Positions 17,726 to 28,618 of a stretch of DNA of 64,000 bases are shown piece after piece. The DNA lies in assembly GCF_000006945.2 (NCBI RefSeq), contig NC_003197.2, positions 124,001 to 188,000 of the forward strand, given 5' to 3'. The notes below the pieces were generated by a model. That model worked only from the letters and a program-made list of their open reading frames with translations. It did no database searches and was not told the DNA's origin. How positions within the stretch are numbered: the stretch's first letter is position 1; each line of letters opens with the position of its first letter. The DNA comes from Salmonella enterica subsp. enterica serovar Typhimurium str. LT2. Its GTDB lineage: Bacteria; Pseudomonadota; Gammaproteobacteria; Enterobacterales; Enterobacteriaceae. The position numbers were made by a program, and so were the translations under genes.

Positions 17726-19492
17726 ATGAAAGCAGCGGCAAAAACGCAAAAATCGAAACGCCAGGAAGAACAGACCAACTTCATCAGTTGGCGTTTTGCG
17801 TTGCTGTGCGGCTGTATTTTACTGGCGCTGGTTTTTTTACTTGGACGCGCGGCGTGGCTACAGATTATCGCCCCGGATATGCTGGTGCGTCAGGGCGATA
17901 TGCGTTCGCTGCGTGTTCAGGAAGTCTCCACCTCACGCGGTATGATTACCGACCGTTCCGGGCGTCCACTGGCGGTCAGCGTACCGGTTAAGGCGATCTG
18001 GGCCGACCCGAAAGAAGTTCATGACGCCGGCGGCATCAGCGTTGGCGATCGCTGGAAAGCGCTTTCTACTGCGCTCAATATTCCACTCGATCAGCTCTCC
18101 GCCCGTATCAACGCCAACCCGAAAGGGCGTTTTATTTATCTGGCGCGCCAGGTAAATCCTGACATGGCGGACTACATCAAAAAACTCAAACTGCCGGGGA
18201 TTCATTTGCGTGAAGAGTCCCGCCGCTACTACCCGTCAGGAGAAGTAACCGCTCACCTCATCGGTTTTACCAACGTCGACAGTCAGGGGATTGAAGGCGT
18301 TGAAAAGAGCTTTGATAAGTGGCTTACCGGTCAGCCTGGCGAGCGAATCGTGCGTAAAGACCGCTATGGCCGCGTGATTGAGGATATCTCCTCCACTGAC
18401 AGTCAGGCAGCGCACAATCTGGCGTTAAGCATTGATGAACGCTTACAGGCGCTGGTTTACCGCGAACTGAACAACGCGGTGGCGTTTAACAAGGCGGAAT
18501 CCGGTAGCGCGGTGCTGGTCGATGTCAATACCGGTGAAGTACTGGCGATGGCGAATAGCCCTTCCTATAACCCCAACAACCTTGCCGGTACGCCGAAAGA
18601 CGCGATGCGTAACCGTACCATCACCGACGTGTTTGAACCGGGTTCTACGGTTAAGCCGATGGTGGTGATGACTGCGCTTCAGCGCGGTATCGTCAACGAA
18701 AATACGGTGTTGAATACCGTTCCATACCGAATTAACGGCCACGAAATTAAAGACGTGGCGCGCTACAGCGAATTAACCCTGACCGGGGTTCTACAGAAGT
18801 CGAGTAACGTCGGTGTATCCAAACTGGCGTTAGCGATGCCGTCCTCAGCGTTAGTAGATACTTACTCACGTTTTGGGCTAGGAAAGGCGACCAATTTGGG
18901 GTTGGTCGGAGAACGCAGTGGCTTATATCCTCAAAAACAACGGTGGTCCGACATAGAGAGGGCCACCTTCTCTTTCGGCTACGGGCTAATGGTAACGCCG
19001 TTACAGTTAGCGCGAGTCTATGCAACCATCGGCAGCTATGGCATTTATCGCCCGCTGTCGATTACCAAAGTTGATCCGCCTGTACCCGGCGAACGCATCT
19101 TCCCTGAATCCACCGTACGCACCGTGGTGCATATGATGGAAAGCGTGGCGCTGCCGGGCGGCGGCGGCGTGAAGGCAGCGATTAAAGGCTACCGTATCGC
19201 GATTAAAACCGGTACGGCGAAAAAAGTGGGGCCGGACGGTCGCTACATCAACAAATACATTGCTTACACCGCAGGCGTCGCGCCTGCGAGTCAGCCGCGC
19301 TTCGCGCTGGTGGTTGTCATCAACGATCCGCAGGCGGGTAAATACTACGGCGGCGCCGTTTCCGCGCCGGTATTTGGTGCCATCATGGGCGGCGTTCTGC
19401 GCACCATGAACATCGAACCGGACGCGCTGGCAACGGGCGAAAAAAATGAATTCGTAATTAATCAAGGCGAGGGAACAGGTGGCAGATCGTAA
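17726..19492 (+). CDS. ftsI: FtsI (PBP3), septal peptidoglycan transpeptidase
   Basis: FtsI is the essential class B penicillin-binding protein that crosslinks septal peptidoglycan with FtsW. The 588-residue protein has a short cytoplasmic tail, one transmembrane helix (about 24-40), a pedestal domain, and a transpeptidase domain with the active serine in PGSTVKPM (S307, K310), the SSN motif near residue 361 and KTGTAKK near 494. Like E. coli PBP3 it has a C-terminal tail of about ten residues beyond the known processing site. Its 3' end overlaps murE by 14 bases. In E. coli a regulatory RNA (FtsO) has been reported from within this coding sequence; it cannot be placed here by eye. Confidence 0.97.
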   Translation: MKAAAKTQKSKRQEEQTNFISWRFALLCGCILLALVFLLGRAAWLQIIAPDMLVRQGDMRSLRVQEVSTSRGMITDRSGRPLAVSVPVKAIWADPKEVHDAGGISVGDRWKALSTALNIPLDQLSARINANPKGRFIYLARQVNPDMADYIKKLKLPGIHLREESRRYYPSGEVTAHLIGFTNVDSQGIEGVEKSFDKWLTGQPGERIVRKDRYGRVIEDISSTDSQAAHNLALSIDERLQALVYRELNNAVAFNKAESGSAVLVDVNTGEVLAMANSPSYNPNNLAGTPKDAMRNRTITDVFEPGSTVKPMVVMTALQRGIVNENTVLNTVPYRINGHEIKDVARYSELTLTGVLQKSSNVGVSKLALAMPSSALVDTYSRFGLGKATNLGLVGERSGLYPQKQRWSDIERATFSFGYGLMVTPLQLARVYATIGSYGIYRPLSITKVDPPVPGERIFPESTVRTVVHMMESVALPGGGGVKAAIKGYRIAIKTGTAKKVGPDGRYINKYIAYTAGVAPASQPRFALVVVINDPQAGKYYGGAVSAPVFGAIMGGVLRTMNIEPDALATGEKNEFVINQGEGTGGRS

Positions 19493-20966
19493 TTTGCGCG
19501 ACCTTCTTGCTCCGTGGGTGGCTGGACTACCCGCGCGAGAACTGCGAGAGATGACGCTCGACAGCCGTGTGGCTGCGGCGGGCGATCTCTTTGTGGCAGT
19601 GGTGGGTCATCAGGCGGACGGGCGTCGATATATCCCGCAGGCGATAGCGCAAGGCGTAGCTGCCATTATTGCAGAGGCGAAAGACGAGGCGAGCGACGGT
19701 GAGATTCGCGAAATGCACGGCGTACCAGTCGTCTATCTCAGCCAGCTCAATGAGCGTTTATCTGCGCTGGCGGGCCGCTTTTACCATGAGCCATCTGAAA
19801 ACATGCGTCTGGTGGCGGTGACCGGCACCAATGGCAAGACCACCACCACCCAACTACTGGCGCAGTGGAGCCAGTTGCTCGGCGAAACCAGCGCAGTGAT
19901 GGGAACGGTAGGCAACGGACTGTTGGGTAAAGTGATCCCGACGGAGAACACAACCGGTTCCGCTGTGGATGTTCAGCATGTGCTGGCCAGTCTGGTTGCG
20001 CAGGGCGCGACCTTCGGCGCGATGGAAGTCTCTTCTCACGGCCTGGTGCAGCATCGCGTGGCGGCGTTGAAATTTGCCGCCTCCGTGTTTACTAATTTGA
20101 GCCGCGACCATCTCGACTATCATGGCGATATGGCGCATTACGAGGCGGCAAAATGGATGCTTTATTCCACCCACCATCATGGTCAGGCAATCGTCAACGC
20201 CGATGATGAAGTTGGACGCCGCTGGCTGGCGTCGCTACCCGATGCGGTCGCGGTATCAATGGAAGGGCATATCAACCCTAACTGTCACGGTCGTTGGCTG
20301 AAAGCGGAGGCGGTGGAGTACCACGACCGCGGAGCGACGATTCGTTTTGCTTCAAGCTGGGGTGAAGGCGAAATCGAAAGCCGCTTGATGGGCGCGTTTA
20401 ACGTCAGCAACTTACTGCTGGCATTGGCGACGCTACTGGCGCTGGGCTATCCGTTAACGGATTTGCTGAAAACCGCCGCGCGTTTGCAGCCGGTTTGCGG
20501 GCGTATGGAAGTGTTCACTGCGCCAGGCAAACCGACGGTGGTGGTGGATTACGCGCACACGCCGGATGCGCTGGAAAAAGCGTTGCAGGCGGCGCGTCTG
20601 CATTGCGCCGGAAAATTGTGGTGCGTCTTTGGCTGTGGCGGGGATCGTGACAAAGGTAAGCGCCCACTCATGGGGGCCATTGCCGAAGAATTCGCGGATA
20701 TCGTCGTGGTGACTGACGATAACCCGCGTACCGAGGAGCCGCGCGCCATTATCAACGATATTCTGGCCGGAATGCTGGACGCCGGGCAGGTCAGGGTAAT
20801 GGAAGGCCGCGCTGAGGCGGTAACCAATGCCATTATGCAGGCAAAAGACAATGACGTCGTGCTGATTGCAGGTAAAGGGCACGAGGATTACCAGATTGTC
20901 GGCACGCAGCGTCTTGATTATTCAGACCGCGTGACCGCAGCGCGTTTGCTGGGGGTGATCGCATGA
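19479..20966 (+). CDS. murE: MurE, UDP-MurNAc-tripeptide (meso-DAP) ligase
   Basis: MurE adds meso-diaminopimelate to UDP-MurNAc-L-Ala-D-Glu in the cytoplasm using ATP. The 495-residue protein has the P-loop GTNGKTT (116-122) and, near residue 415, the DNPR motif that marks selectivity for diaminopimelate rather than lysine, as expected for a Gram-negative cell. Translation starts with GTG at 19479, inside the end of ftsI; this start gives the family length. murF starts 4 bases before its stop. Confidence 0.97.
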   Translation: MADRNLRDLLAPWVAGLPARELREMTLDSRVAAAGDLFVAVVGHQADGRRYIPQAIAQGVAAIIAEAKDEASDGEIREMHGVPVVYLSQLNERLSALAGRFYHEPSENMRLVAVTGTNGKTTTTQLLAQWSQLLGETSAVMGTVGNGLLGKVIPTENTTGSAVDVQHVLASLVAQGATFGAMEVSSHGLVQHRVAALKFAASVFTNLSRDHLDYHGDMAHYEAAKWMLYSTHHHGQAIVNADDEVGRRWLASLPDAVAVSMEGHINPNCHGRWLKAEAVEYHDRGATIRFASSWGEGEIESRLMGAFNVSNLLLALATLLALGYPLTDLLKTAARLQPVCGRMEVFTAPGKPTVVVDYAHTPDALEKALQAARLHCAGKLWCVFGCGGDRDKGKRPLMGAIAEEFADIVVVTDDNPRTEEPRAIINDILAGMLDAGQVRVMEGRAEAVTNAIMQAKDNDVVLIAGKGHEDYQIVGTQRLDYSDRVTAARLLGVIA

Positions 20967-22321
20967 TTAGCGTAACGCTCAGCAAAATTGCCGATGTCCT
21001 TGGCGCCGAACACCGCGGGGCGGATCTCACGCTCGATACGGTCATTACCGACACACGGAAAGTGACGCCGGGATGCCTGTTCGTGGCGCTGAAAGGGGAA
21101 CGCTTTGATGCGCATGATTTTGCTGATAAAGCAAAAGCGAACGGCGCTGGCGCCCTGCTGGTCAGTCGTCCTCTGGATATCGATCTCCCGCAGGTGATTG
21201 TAAAAGACACGCGTCAGGCATTTGGCCAACTGGCCGCCTGGGTACGTATGCAGGTACCGGCGCGGGTGGTGGCGTTAACCGGTTCGTCCGGCAAAACCTC
21301 GGTCAAAGAGATGACCGCCGCGATTCTTAGCCAGTGCGGAAATACTCTGTATACCGCAGGCAATTTTAACAACGACATCGGCGTGCCGATAACGCTGCTG
21401 CGCTTAAACCATGATTATGACTATGCGGTAATCGAGTTAGGCGCTAATCACCAGGGAGAAATCGCCTGGACCGTTAGCCTGACGCGCCCGGAAGCGGCGC
21501 TGGTCAATAACCTGGCGGCGGCGCATCTGGAAGGCTTCGGCTCGTTGGCCGGCGTGGCGAAAGCGAAAGGCGAAATCTATACCGGTTTGCCTGAGAACGG
21601 TATCGCGATTATGAATGCCGATAATAATGACTGGCTGAACTGGCAAAGCATTATTGGCGATCGTCTGGTGTGGCGCTTTTCGCCGAATGCGGCAAACAGC
21701 GACTTTACCGCTGCGAATATCCACGTGACGTCACACGGTACCGAATTTACCCTGCAAACGCCGATGGGCAGCATTGATGTGCTGCTGCCGTTGCCGGGGC
21801 GGCACAATATTGCCAACGCGCTGGCGGCCGCTGCTTTATCAATGGCGGTGGGGGCTACGCTGACGGCGATTAAAGCAGGGCTGGCGGCGTTAAAAGCCGT
21901 ACCCGGGCGTCTGTTCCCGATTCAGCTAAGTGAAAACCAACTGGTACTGGATGACGCTTATAACGCCAACGTTGGTTCGATGACCGCCGCAGTGCAGGTC
22001 CTTTCTGAAATGCCCGGCTACCGCGTGCTGGTGGTAGGCGATATGGCCGAGCTGGGCGCAGAAAGCGAAGCGTGCCACCTCCAGGTTGGTGAGGCCGCAA
22101 AAGCGGCGGGTATTGATCGCGTGTTAAGCACCGGAAAACTCAGTCAGGCTATCAGCCACGCCAGCGGCGTCGGCGAACATTTTGCCGATAAAGCCGCGCT
22201 CATTGCGCGTTTACACGCTCTGCTTCAGGAGCAACCAATGATGACTATTTTAGTGAAAGGATCACGCAGCGCCGCGATGGAAGATGTGGTTCATGCGTTA
22301 CAGGAGAAAGGTTCATGTTAG
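20963..22321 (+). CDS. murF: MurF, UDP-MurNAc-tripeptide D-Ala-D-Ala ligase
   Basis: MurF adds the D-Ala-D-Ala dipeptide to complete the UDP-MurNAc-pentapeptide. The 452-residue protein has the Mur ligase architecture with P-loop GSSGKTS (107-113), NFNNDIGVP near residue 137 and the C-terminal domain signature [13 protein letters not shown] near 328. It overlaps both murE and mraY (7 bases), showing tight coupling. Confidence 0.97.
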
Positions 22322-23397
22322 TTTGGCTGGCCGAGCATTTGGTCAAATATTATTCCGGCTTTAACGTCTTTTCTTATCTGACGTTTCGCGCCATCGTCAG
22401 CCTGTTGACCGCGCTGTTCATCTCTTTATGGATGGGCCCGCGTATGATCGCTCGTCTGCAAAAACTCTCTTTTGGCCAGGTGGTACGTAACGATGGCCCG
22501 GAATCGCACTTCAGTAAACGCGGTACGCCGACGATGGGCGGCATCATGATCCTGACGTCGATTGTGATTTCCGTTCTGTTATGGGCTTACCCGTCTAACC
22601 CGTACGTCTGGTGCGTGCTGGTGGTATTGATCGGCTACGGCATTATCGGTTTTGTCGATGACTACCGCAAAGTGGTGCGGAAAGATACCAAAGGGCTGAT
22701 TGCGCGCTGGAAATATTTCTGGATGTCGGTTATCGCGCTCGGCGTGGCCTTTGCGCTTTATCTCGTCGGGAAAGACACGCCCGCGACCCAACTGGTGGTG
22801 CCGTTCTTTAAAGATGTTATGCCGCAATTGGGGCTGTTTTACATTCTGCTGTCCTACTTTGTCATCGTCGGTACGGGTAACGCCGTGAACCTGACCGACG
22901 GGCTTGATGGTCTGGCGATTATGCCGACTGTCTTCGTTGCCGCCGGCTTTGCGCTGGTGGCCTGGGCGACCGGGAACATGAACTTCGCCAATTACCTGCA
23001 TATTCCGTATTTACGCCATGCGGGCGAGCTGGTGATTGTCTGTACGGCGATTGTCGGCGCGGGATTAGGATTCTTGTGGTTTAACACCTATCCGGCGCAG
23101 GTTTTTATGGGCGATGTCGGATCGCTGGCGTTGGGCGGTGCGTTGGGCATTATCGCCGTGCTGCTGCGTCAGGAATTTCTGCTGGTGATCATGGGCGGCG
23201 TCTTTGTGGTGGAAACTCTGTCGGTCATCCTGCAGGTGGGTTCCTTTAAACTACGCGGACAGCGTATTTTCCGTATGGCGCCTATCCATCACCACTATGA
23301 ACTGAAAGGCTGGCCGGAACCGCGCGTGATTGTGCGCTTCTGGATTATTTCGCTGATGCTGGTGCTGATTGGCCTGGCAACGCTGAAGGTACGTTAA
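22315..23397 (+). CDS. mraY: MraY, phospho-MurNAc-pentapeptide translocase
   Basis: MraY transfers phospho-MurNAc-pentapeptide to undecaprenyl phosphate, making lipid I at the inner membrane. The 360-residue polytopic protein has ten predicted transmembrane helices and the catalytic aspartate motifs FVDDYRK (near residues 114-120), [13 protein letters not shown] (near 190-202) and GDVGSLALG (near 266-274), followed by the HHHYELKGW loop near 325. It is complete and of the normal family length. Confidence 0.98.
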
Positions 23398-23399
23398 TC

Positions 23400-24716
23400 A
23401 TGGCTGATTACCAGGACAAAAACGTCGTCATTATTGGTCTGGGCTTAACCGGACTCTCTTGCGTGGACTTTTTTCTCGCCCGCGGCGTGACGCCGCGGGT
23501 GATGGATACTCGCGTGACGCCGCCGGGTCTGGATAAGCTGCCGCAAGAGGTTGAGCGTCACGTTGGCGGCCTGAACGACGAGTGGCTCTTAGCGGCGGAT
23601 TTAATCGTCGCCAGCCCTGGTATTGCTCTGGCGCATCCCTCTCTTAGCGCTGCCGCCAGCGCTGGAGTGGAAATTGTCGGCGATATCGAACTGTTTTGCC
23701 GCGAAGCGCAAGCGCCGATTGTGGCCATCACCGGCTCGAACGGCAAAAGCACCGTGACCACCTTAGTGGGCGAGATGGCGAAAGCGGCGGGCGTCAATGT
23801 CGGCGTTGGCGGCAATATCGGTCTTCCGGCGCTGATGCTGCTGGATGCCGATCGCGAATTGTACGTGCTGGAATTATCCAGTTTCCAACTGGAAACTACC
23901 TCAAGTTTGCAAGCGGCGGCGGCAACGGTGCTCAACGTCACTGAAGATCATATGGACCGGTATCCGTTTGGTTTGCAACAGTACCGGGCGGCGAAACTGC
24001 GCGTCTACGAGAAGGCGAAAGTGTGCGTAGTGAATGCCGATGACGCGTTGACGATGCCGGTACGCGGGGCCGATGAACGCTGCGTTAGCTTTGGCGTCAA
24101 TATGGGCGATTATCACCTTAATCGTCAGCAGGGCGAAACCTGGCTGCGAGTCAAAGGCGAGAAGGTGCTGAACGTGAAAGAGATGAAGCTTTCCGGTCAG
24201 CATAACTATACCAATGCGTTAGCGGCGCTGGCGCTGGCGGATGCCGTAGGTCTGCCGCGCGCCAGCAGTTTGAAGGCGTTGACGACATTTACCGGTCTGG
24301 CGCATCGCTTCCAGCTGGCGTTGGAGCATAACGGCGTACGTTGGATCAACGACTCGAAAGCGACCAACGTCGGCAGTACCGAAGCGGCGCTAAACGGTTT
24401 GCATGTGGACGGTACGCTACATCTGCTGCTGGGCGGCGACGGTAAGTCGGCAGACTTTTCTCCGCTGACACGCTATCTGACCGGCGATCGTATCCGCCTG
24501 TATTGCTTTGGGCGCGATGGCGCGCAGCTTGCCGCACTGCGTCCGGAAATCGCCCAACAGACTGAGACGATGGAAGAGGCGATGCGTTTGCTGGCGCCGC
24601 GCGTTCAGCCGGGTGATATGGTGCTGCTGTCGCCCGCTTGCGCTAGCCTCGATCAGTTTAAAAATTTTGAGCAACGGGGCGATGTCTTTACCCGTCTGGC
24701 GAAGGAGTTAGGTTGA
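23400..24716 (+). CDS. murD: MurD, UDP-MurNAc-L-Ala D-glutamate ligase
   Basis: MurD adds D-glutamate to UDP-MurNAc-L-alanine in the cytoplasm. The 438-residue protein has an N-terminal UDP-binding Rossmann domain (VVIIGLGLTGLS), the ATP P-loop GSNGKST (112-118), and a C-terminal ligase domain with the INDSKATN motif near residue 318. It starts two bases after mraY and its stop TGA shares one base with the ftsW start. Confidence 0.98.
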   Translation: MADYQDKNVVIIGLGLTGLSCVDFFLARGVTPRVMDTRVTPPGLDKLPQEVERHVGGLNDEWLLAADLIVASPGIALAHPSLSAAASAGVEIVGDIELFCREAQAPIVAITGSNGKSTVTTLVGEMAKAAGVNVGVGGNIGLPALMLLDADRELYVLELSSFQLETTSSLQAAAATVLNVTEDHMDRYPFGLQQYRAAKLRVYEKAKVCVVNADDALTMPVRGADERCVSFGVNMGDYHLNRQQGETWLRVKGEKVLNVKEMKLSGQHNYTNALAALALADAVGLPRASSLKALTTFTGLAHRFQLALEHNGVRWINDSKATNVGSTEAALNGLHVDGTLHLLLGGDGKSADFSPLTRYLTGDRIRLYCFGRDGAQLAALRPEIAQQTETMEEAMRLLAPRVQPGDMVLLSPACASLDQFKNFEQRGDVFTRLAKELG

Positions 24717-25960
24717 TGCGTTTATCTCTCCCCCGTCTGAGAATGCCGCGCGTACCAGGCTTTGGCCTCCTGGCCTGGCTGTTTGCGGCGCTTAAAGGCT
24801 GGGTGATGGCTTCGCGCGATAAAGACGCCGACAGTCTGATCATGTATGACCGCACGCTGCTATGGCTGACCTTCGGGCTGGCGGCGATTGGTTTTGTCAT
24901 GGTGACGTCGGCCTCCATGCCAGTCGGGCAGCGCCTGGCGAACGATCCGTTTTTGTTTGCCAAACGTGATGCGCTCTATATCTTCCTGGCATTTTGTCTG
25001 GCGATGGTCACGCTACGTTTGCCCATGACCTTCTGGCAAAAATACAGCACGACGATGCTGATTGCGTCGATCATTATGCTGCTTATCGTGTTGGTCGTCG
25101 GGAGCTCGGTTAACGGGGCGTCGCGCTGGATTGCGCTGGGGCCGCTGCGTATTCAGCCTGCGGAGTTTACCAAGCTGTCGCTGTTCTGCTACCTCGCGAA
25201 CTATCTGGTGCGTAAGGTTGATGAGGTGCGAAATAACCTGCGCGGCTTTTTAAAACCAATGGGCGTGATTCTGGTGCTGGCGGTGTTACTGCTGGCGCAG
25301 CCTGACCTCGGGACGGTGGTCGTACTGTTTGTCACCACGCTGGCGATGCTGTTTCTCGCCGGGGCGAAATTATGGCAGTTCATCGCCATTATCGGGATGG
25401 GCATCTCGGCGGTGATTCTGTTAATCCTCGCCGAACCGTATCGTATTCGTCGCGTTACTTCGTTCTGGAACCCCTGGGAAGATCCGTTCGGCAGCGGTTA
25501 TCAGCTGACGCAGTCGCTGATGGCTTTTGGTCGCGGTGAGATATGGGGGCAAGGGCTGGGGAATTCGGTGCAGAAACTGGAGTATTTGCCGGAGGCGCAC
25601 ACCGATTTCATCTTCGCCATTATTGGGGAAGAACTGGGTTATATCGGTGTGGTATTGGCGCTTTTAATGGTATTCTTCGTCGCTTTTCGCGCGATGTCGA
25701 TTGGCCGTAAGGCATTGGAGATTGACCACCGTTTTTCCGGATTTTTAGCGTGTTCTATCGGTATCTGGTTTAGTTTCCAGGCGCTGGTAAACGTTGGCGC
25801 GGCCGCGGGGATGCTGCCGACCAAAGGTCTTACGCTGCCGCTGATCAGTTATGGCGGGTCGAGTCTGTTGATTATGTCGACGGCCATTATGTTTTTATTA
25901 CGTATTGATTATGAAACGCGTCTGGAAAAAGCGCAGGCGTTTACACGAGGTTCTCGATGA
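24716..25960 (+). CDS. ftsW: FtsW, septal peptidoglycan glycosyltransferase (SEDS family)
   Basis: FtsW is the SEDS polymerase that works with FtsI at the septum. The 414-residue protein has about ten transmembrane helices, the catalytic aspartate region QPDLGTVVV near residue 195 and the SEDS signature near 370 ([12 protein letters not shown]). The ATG at 24716 shares its A with the murD stop (TGATG). A TTG one codon earlier is in frame but less likely. Its 3' end overlaps murG by 4 bases. Confidence 0.97.
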
Positions 25961-27024
25961 GTGGTCAACCGAAGCGGTTAATGGTGATGGCGGGCGGTAC
26001 CGGCGGGCACGTGTTCCCGGGACTGGCCGTTGCGCATCATTTAATGGCCCAGGGCTGGCAGGTTCGCTGGCTGGGTACCGCCGATCGTATGGAAGCGGAT
26101 TTAGTGCCGAAGCATGGCATCGACATTGACTTTATTCGGATCTCCGGTCTACGCGGTAAAGGCGTAAAAGCGCTTCTGGCGGCGCCGCTGCGGATTTTTA
26201 ACGCCTGGCGGCAGGCGCGGGCGATCATGAAGCGGTTTAAGCCGGATGTCGTGCTGGGAATGGGCGGTTATGTTTCCGGCCCCGGCGGTCTTGCCGCATG
26301 GTCATTGGGTATTCCGGTCGTCTTGCATGAGCAAAACGGTATCGCCGGGCTAACCAATCAGTGGCTGGCCAAAATCGCGACCACAGTGATGCAGGCGTTT
26401 CCCGGTGCGTTTCCGAACGCGGAAGTGGTGGGTAACCCGGTGCGTACCGACGTACTGGCGTTGCCGTTGCCGCAGGTGCGTCTGGCCGGTCGTGACGGCC
26501 CGATTCGCGTGTTGGTGGTCGGCGGTTCTCAGGGGGCGCGAGTCCTGAACCAGACGATGCCGCAGGTTGCCGCCAGACTGGGCGATACGGTTACAATCTG
26601 GCATCAAAGCGGAAAAGGCGCGCAGCTCACGGTAGAGCAGGCATATGCCGGGGCGGGACAACCGCAGCATAAGGTAACGGAATTTATCGATGACATGGCC
26701 GCCGCCTATGCGTGGGCGGATGTAGTGGTATGTCGTTCCGGCGCTTTAACGGTGAGCGAGATCGCCGCCGCCGGGTTACCGGCGATATTCGTGCCGTTTC
26801 AGCATAAAGACAGGCAGCAGTACTGGAATGCGCTGCCGTTAGAAAACGCCGGCGCAGCTAAGATTTTTGAGCAGCCGCAGTTTACTGTAGAGGCTGTCGC
26901 CGACACCCTGGCGGGGTGGTCGCGCGAGGCGTTGTTAACCATGGCGGAGCGTGCCCGCGCGGTATCCATTCCGGATGCTACCGAGCGCGTCGCCAGTGAA
27001 GTTAGCCGGGTTGCCCGGACATAA
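25957..27024 (+). CDS. murG: MurG, lipid II synthase (GlcNAc transferase)
   Basis: MurG transfers GlcNAc from UDP-GlcNAc to lipid I on the cytoplasmic face of the inner membrane. The 355-residue GT28 protein has the N-terminal glycine-rich loop [10 protein letters not shown] (13-22) and the second loop [10 protein letters not shown] near 190, with donor-site residues in the C-terminal domain. It is followed by 118 non-coding bases before murC, the largest gap inside this cluster. Confidence 0.98.
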
Positions 27025-27142
27025 TTTGTGGCGGTGCCTTTTGCATCGCAGGGTTTTTCTACCCTCAATAATTTGGGTTGCAGGCAAGCCAACGCATCTG
27101 CAATTTGAAGTATGGCGGGTATTGGAGTTAATGGCGTAAAGA

Positions 27143-28618
27143 ATGAATACACAACAACTGGCAAAACTGCGTTCCATCGTGCCCGAAATGCGTCGCGTTC
27201 GGCACATTCACTTTGTCGGCATCGGTGGTGCTGGTATGGGCGGTATTGCCGAAGTTCTGGCCAATGAAGGGTATCAGATCAGTGGTTCCGATTTAGCGCC
27301 GAATCCGGTGACCCAGCAGTTGACGAGCCTGGGGGCGACGATTTTCTTTAACCATCGTCCGGAAAATGTGCGTGATGCCAGCGTGGTCGTCGTTTCCAGC
27401 GCAATTTCCGCGGATAACCCGGAAATTGTCGCGGCGCATGAAGCGCGTATTCCGGTTATTCGCCGTGCGGAAATGCTGGCGGAACTGATGCGTTTTCGCC
27501 ACGGCATCGCCATTGCCGGGACGCACGGAAAAACCACAACGACCGCGATGGTGTCCAGTATTTATGCCGAAGCGGGGCTGGACCCGACTTTCGTGAATGG
27601 CGGACTGGTGAAAGCCGCAGGCGTTCATGCGCGTCTGGGCCATAGTCGTTACCTGATTGCCGAGGCAGATGAGAGCGACGCGTCCTTCCTGCATTTGCAG
27701 CCGATGGTCGCGATCGTCACCAACATCGAAGCCGACCATATGGATACCTATCATGGCGACTTTGAAAATTTAAAGCAGACGTTTATTAACTTCCTGCATA
27801 ACCTGCCGTTCTACGGTCGCGCGGTAATGTGCGTCGATGATCCGGTCATCCGCGAGTTGCTGCCGCGGGTGGGGCGTCAGACCACGACGTATGGCTTTAG
27901 CGAGGATGCTGACGTCCGCGTAGAAGATTATCAGCAGATAGGGCCGCAGGGGCACTTTACGCTGTTGCGCCAGGGAATGCCGGATCTGCATGTCACGTTG
28001 AATGCGCCGGGTCGCCACAATGCCCTGAATGCCGCGGCGGCAGTGGCGGTAGCGACCGAAGAAGGCATCGCCGATGACGCTATCCTGCGCGCGCTGGAAA
28101 GCTTCCAGGGGACCGGGCGTCGTTTTGACTTCCTCGGCGAGTTCCCGCTTGAGCCGGTGAATGGTAAAGCCGGGACGGCGATGCTGGTGGATGACTATGG
28201 TCATCATCCGACTGAAGTAGATGCCACCATTAAAGCTGCGCGAGCAGGGTGGCCGGATAAAAACCTGGTGATGCTGTTTCAGCCGCACCGTTACACGCGC
28301 ACGCGCGATCTGTATGACGATTTCGCCAATGTGCTGACCCAGGTCGATGCGCTGCTGATGCTGGACGTTTACCCGGCGGGTGAAGCGCCGATTCCGGGCG
28401 CGGATAGCCGTTCTTTATGTCGTACGATTCGTAATCGGGGAAAAATTGACCCGATTCTGGTTTCCGATCCGGCTCAGGTTGCGACAATGTTAGCGCCGGT
28501 GCTGACGGGTAACGACTTGATATTAGTGCAAGGCGCAGGAAATGTTGGCAAAATTGCGCGTTACTTATCTGAAATCAAGCTGAAGCCGCAAATCCAGGAG
28601 GAAGAGCAACATGGCTGA
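27143..28618 (+). CDS. murC: MurC, UDP-MurNAc L-alanine ligase
   Basis: MurC adds L-alanine to UDP-MurNAc, the first amino acid of the stem peptide. The 491-residue protein has the N-terminal UDP-binding motif GIGGAGMGGIA (27-37), the P-loop GTHGKTT (126-132), the EADESD segment near 173 and the DDYGHHPTE motif near 349. Its stop lies within the start of ddlB (8 bases overlap). Confidence 0.98.
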   Translation: MNTQQLAKLRSIVPEMRRVRHIHFVGIGGAGMGGIAEVLANEGYQISGSDLAPNPVTQQLTSLGATIFFNHRPENVRDASVVVVSSAISADNPEIVAAHEARIPVIRRAEMLAELMRFRHGIAIAGTHGKTTTTAMVSSIYAEAGLDPTFVNGGLVKAAGVHARLGHSRYLIAEADESDASFLHLQPMVAIVTNIEADHMDTYHGDFENLKQTFINFLHNLPFYGRAVMCVDDPVIRELLPRVGRQTTTYGFSEDADVRVEDYQQIGPQGHFTLLRQGMPDLHVTLNAPGRHNALNAAAAVAVATEEGIADDAILRALESFQGTGRRFDFLGEFPLEPVNGKAGTAMLVDDYGHHPTEVDATIKAARAGWPDKNLVMLFQPHRYTRTRDLYDDFANVLTQVDALLMLDVYPAGEAPIPGADSRSLCRTIRNRGKIDPILVSDPAQVATMLAPVLTGNDLILVQGAGNVGKIARYLSEIKLKPQIQEEEQHG

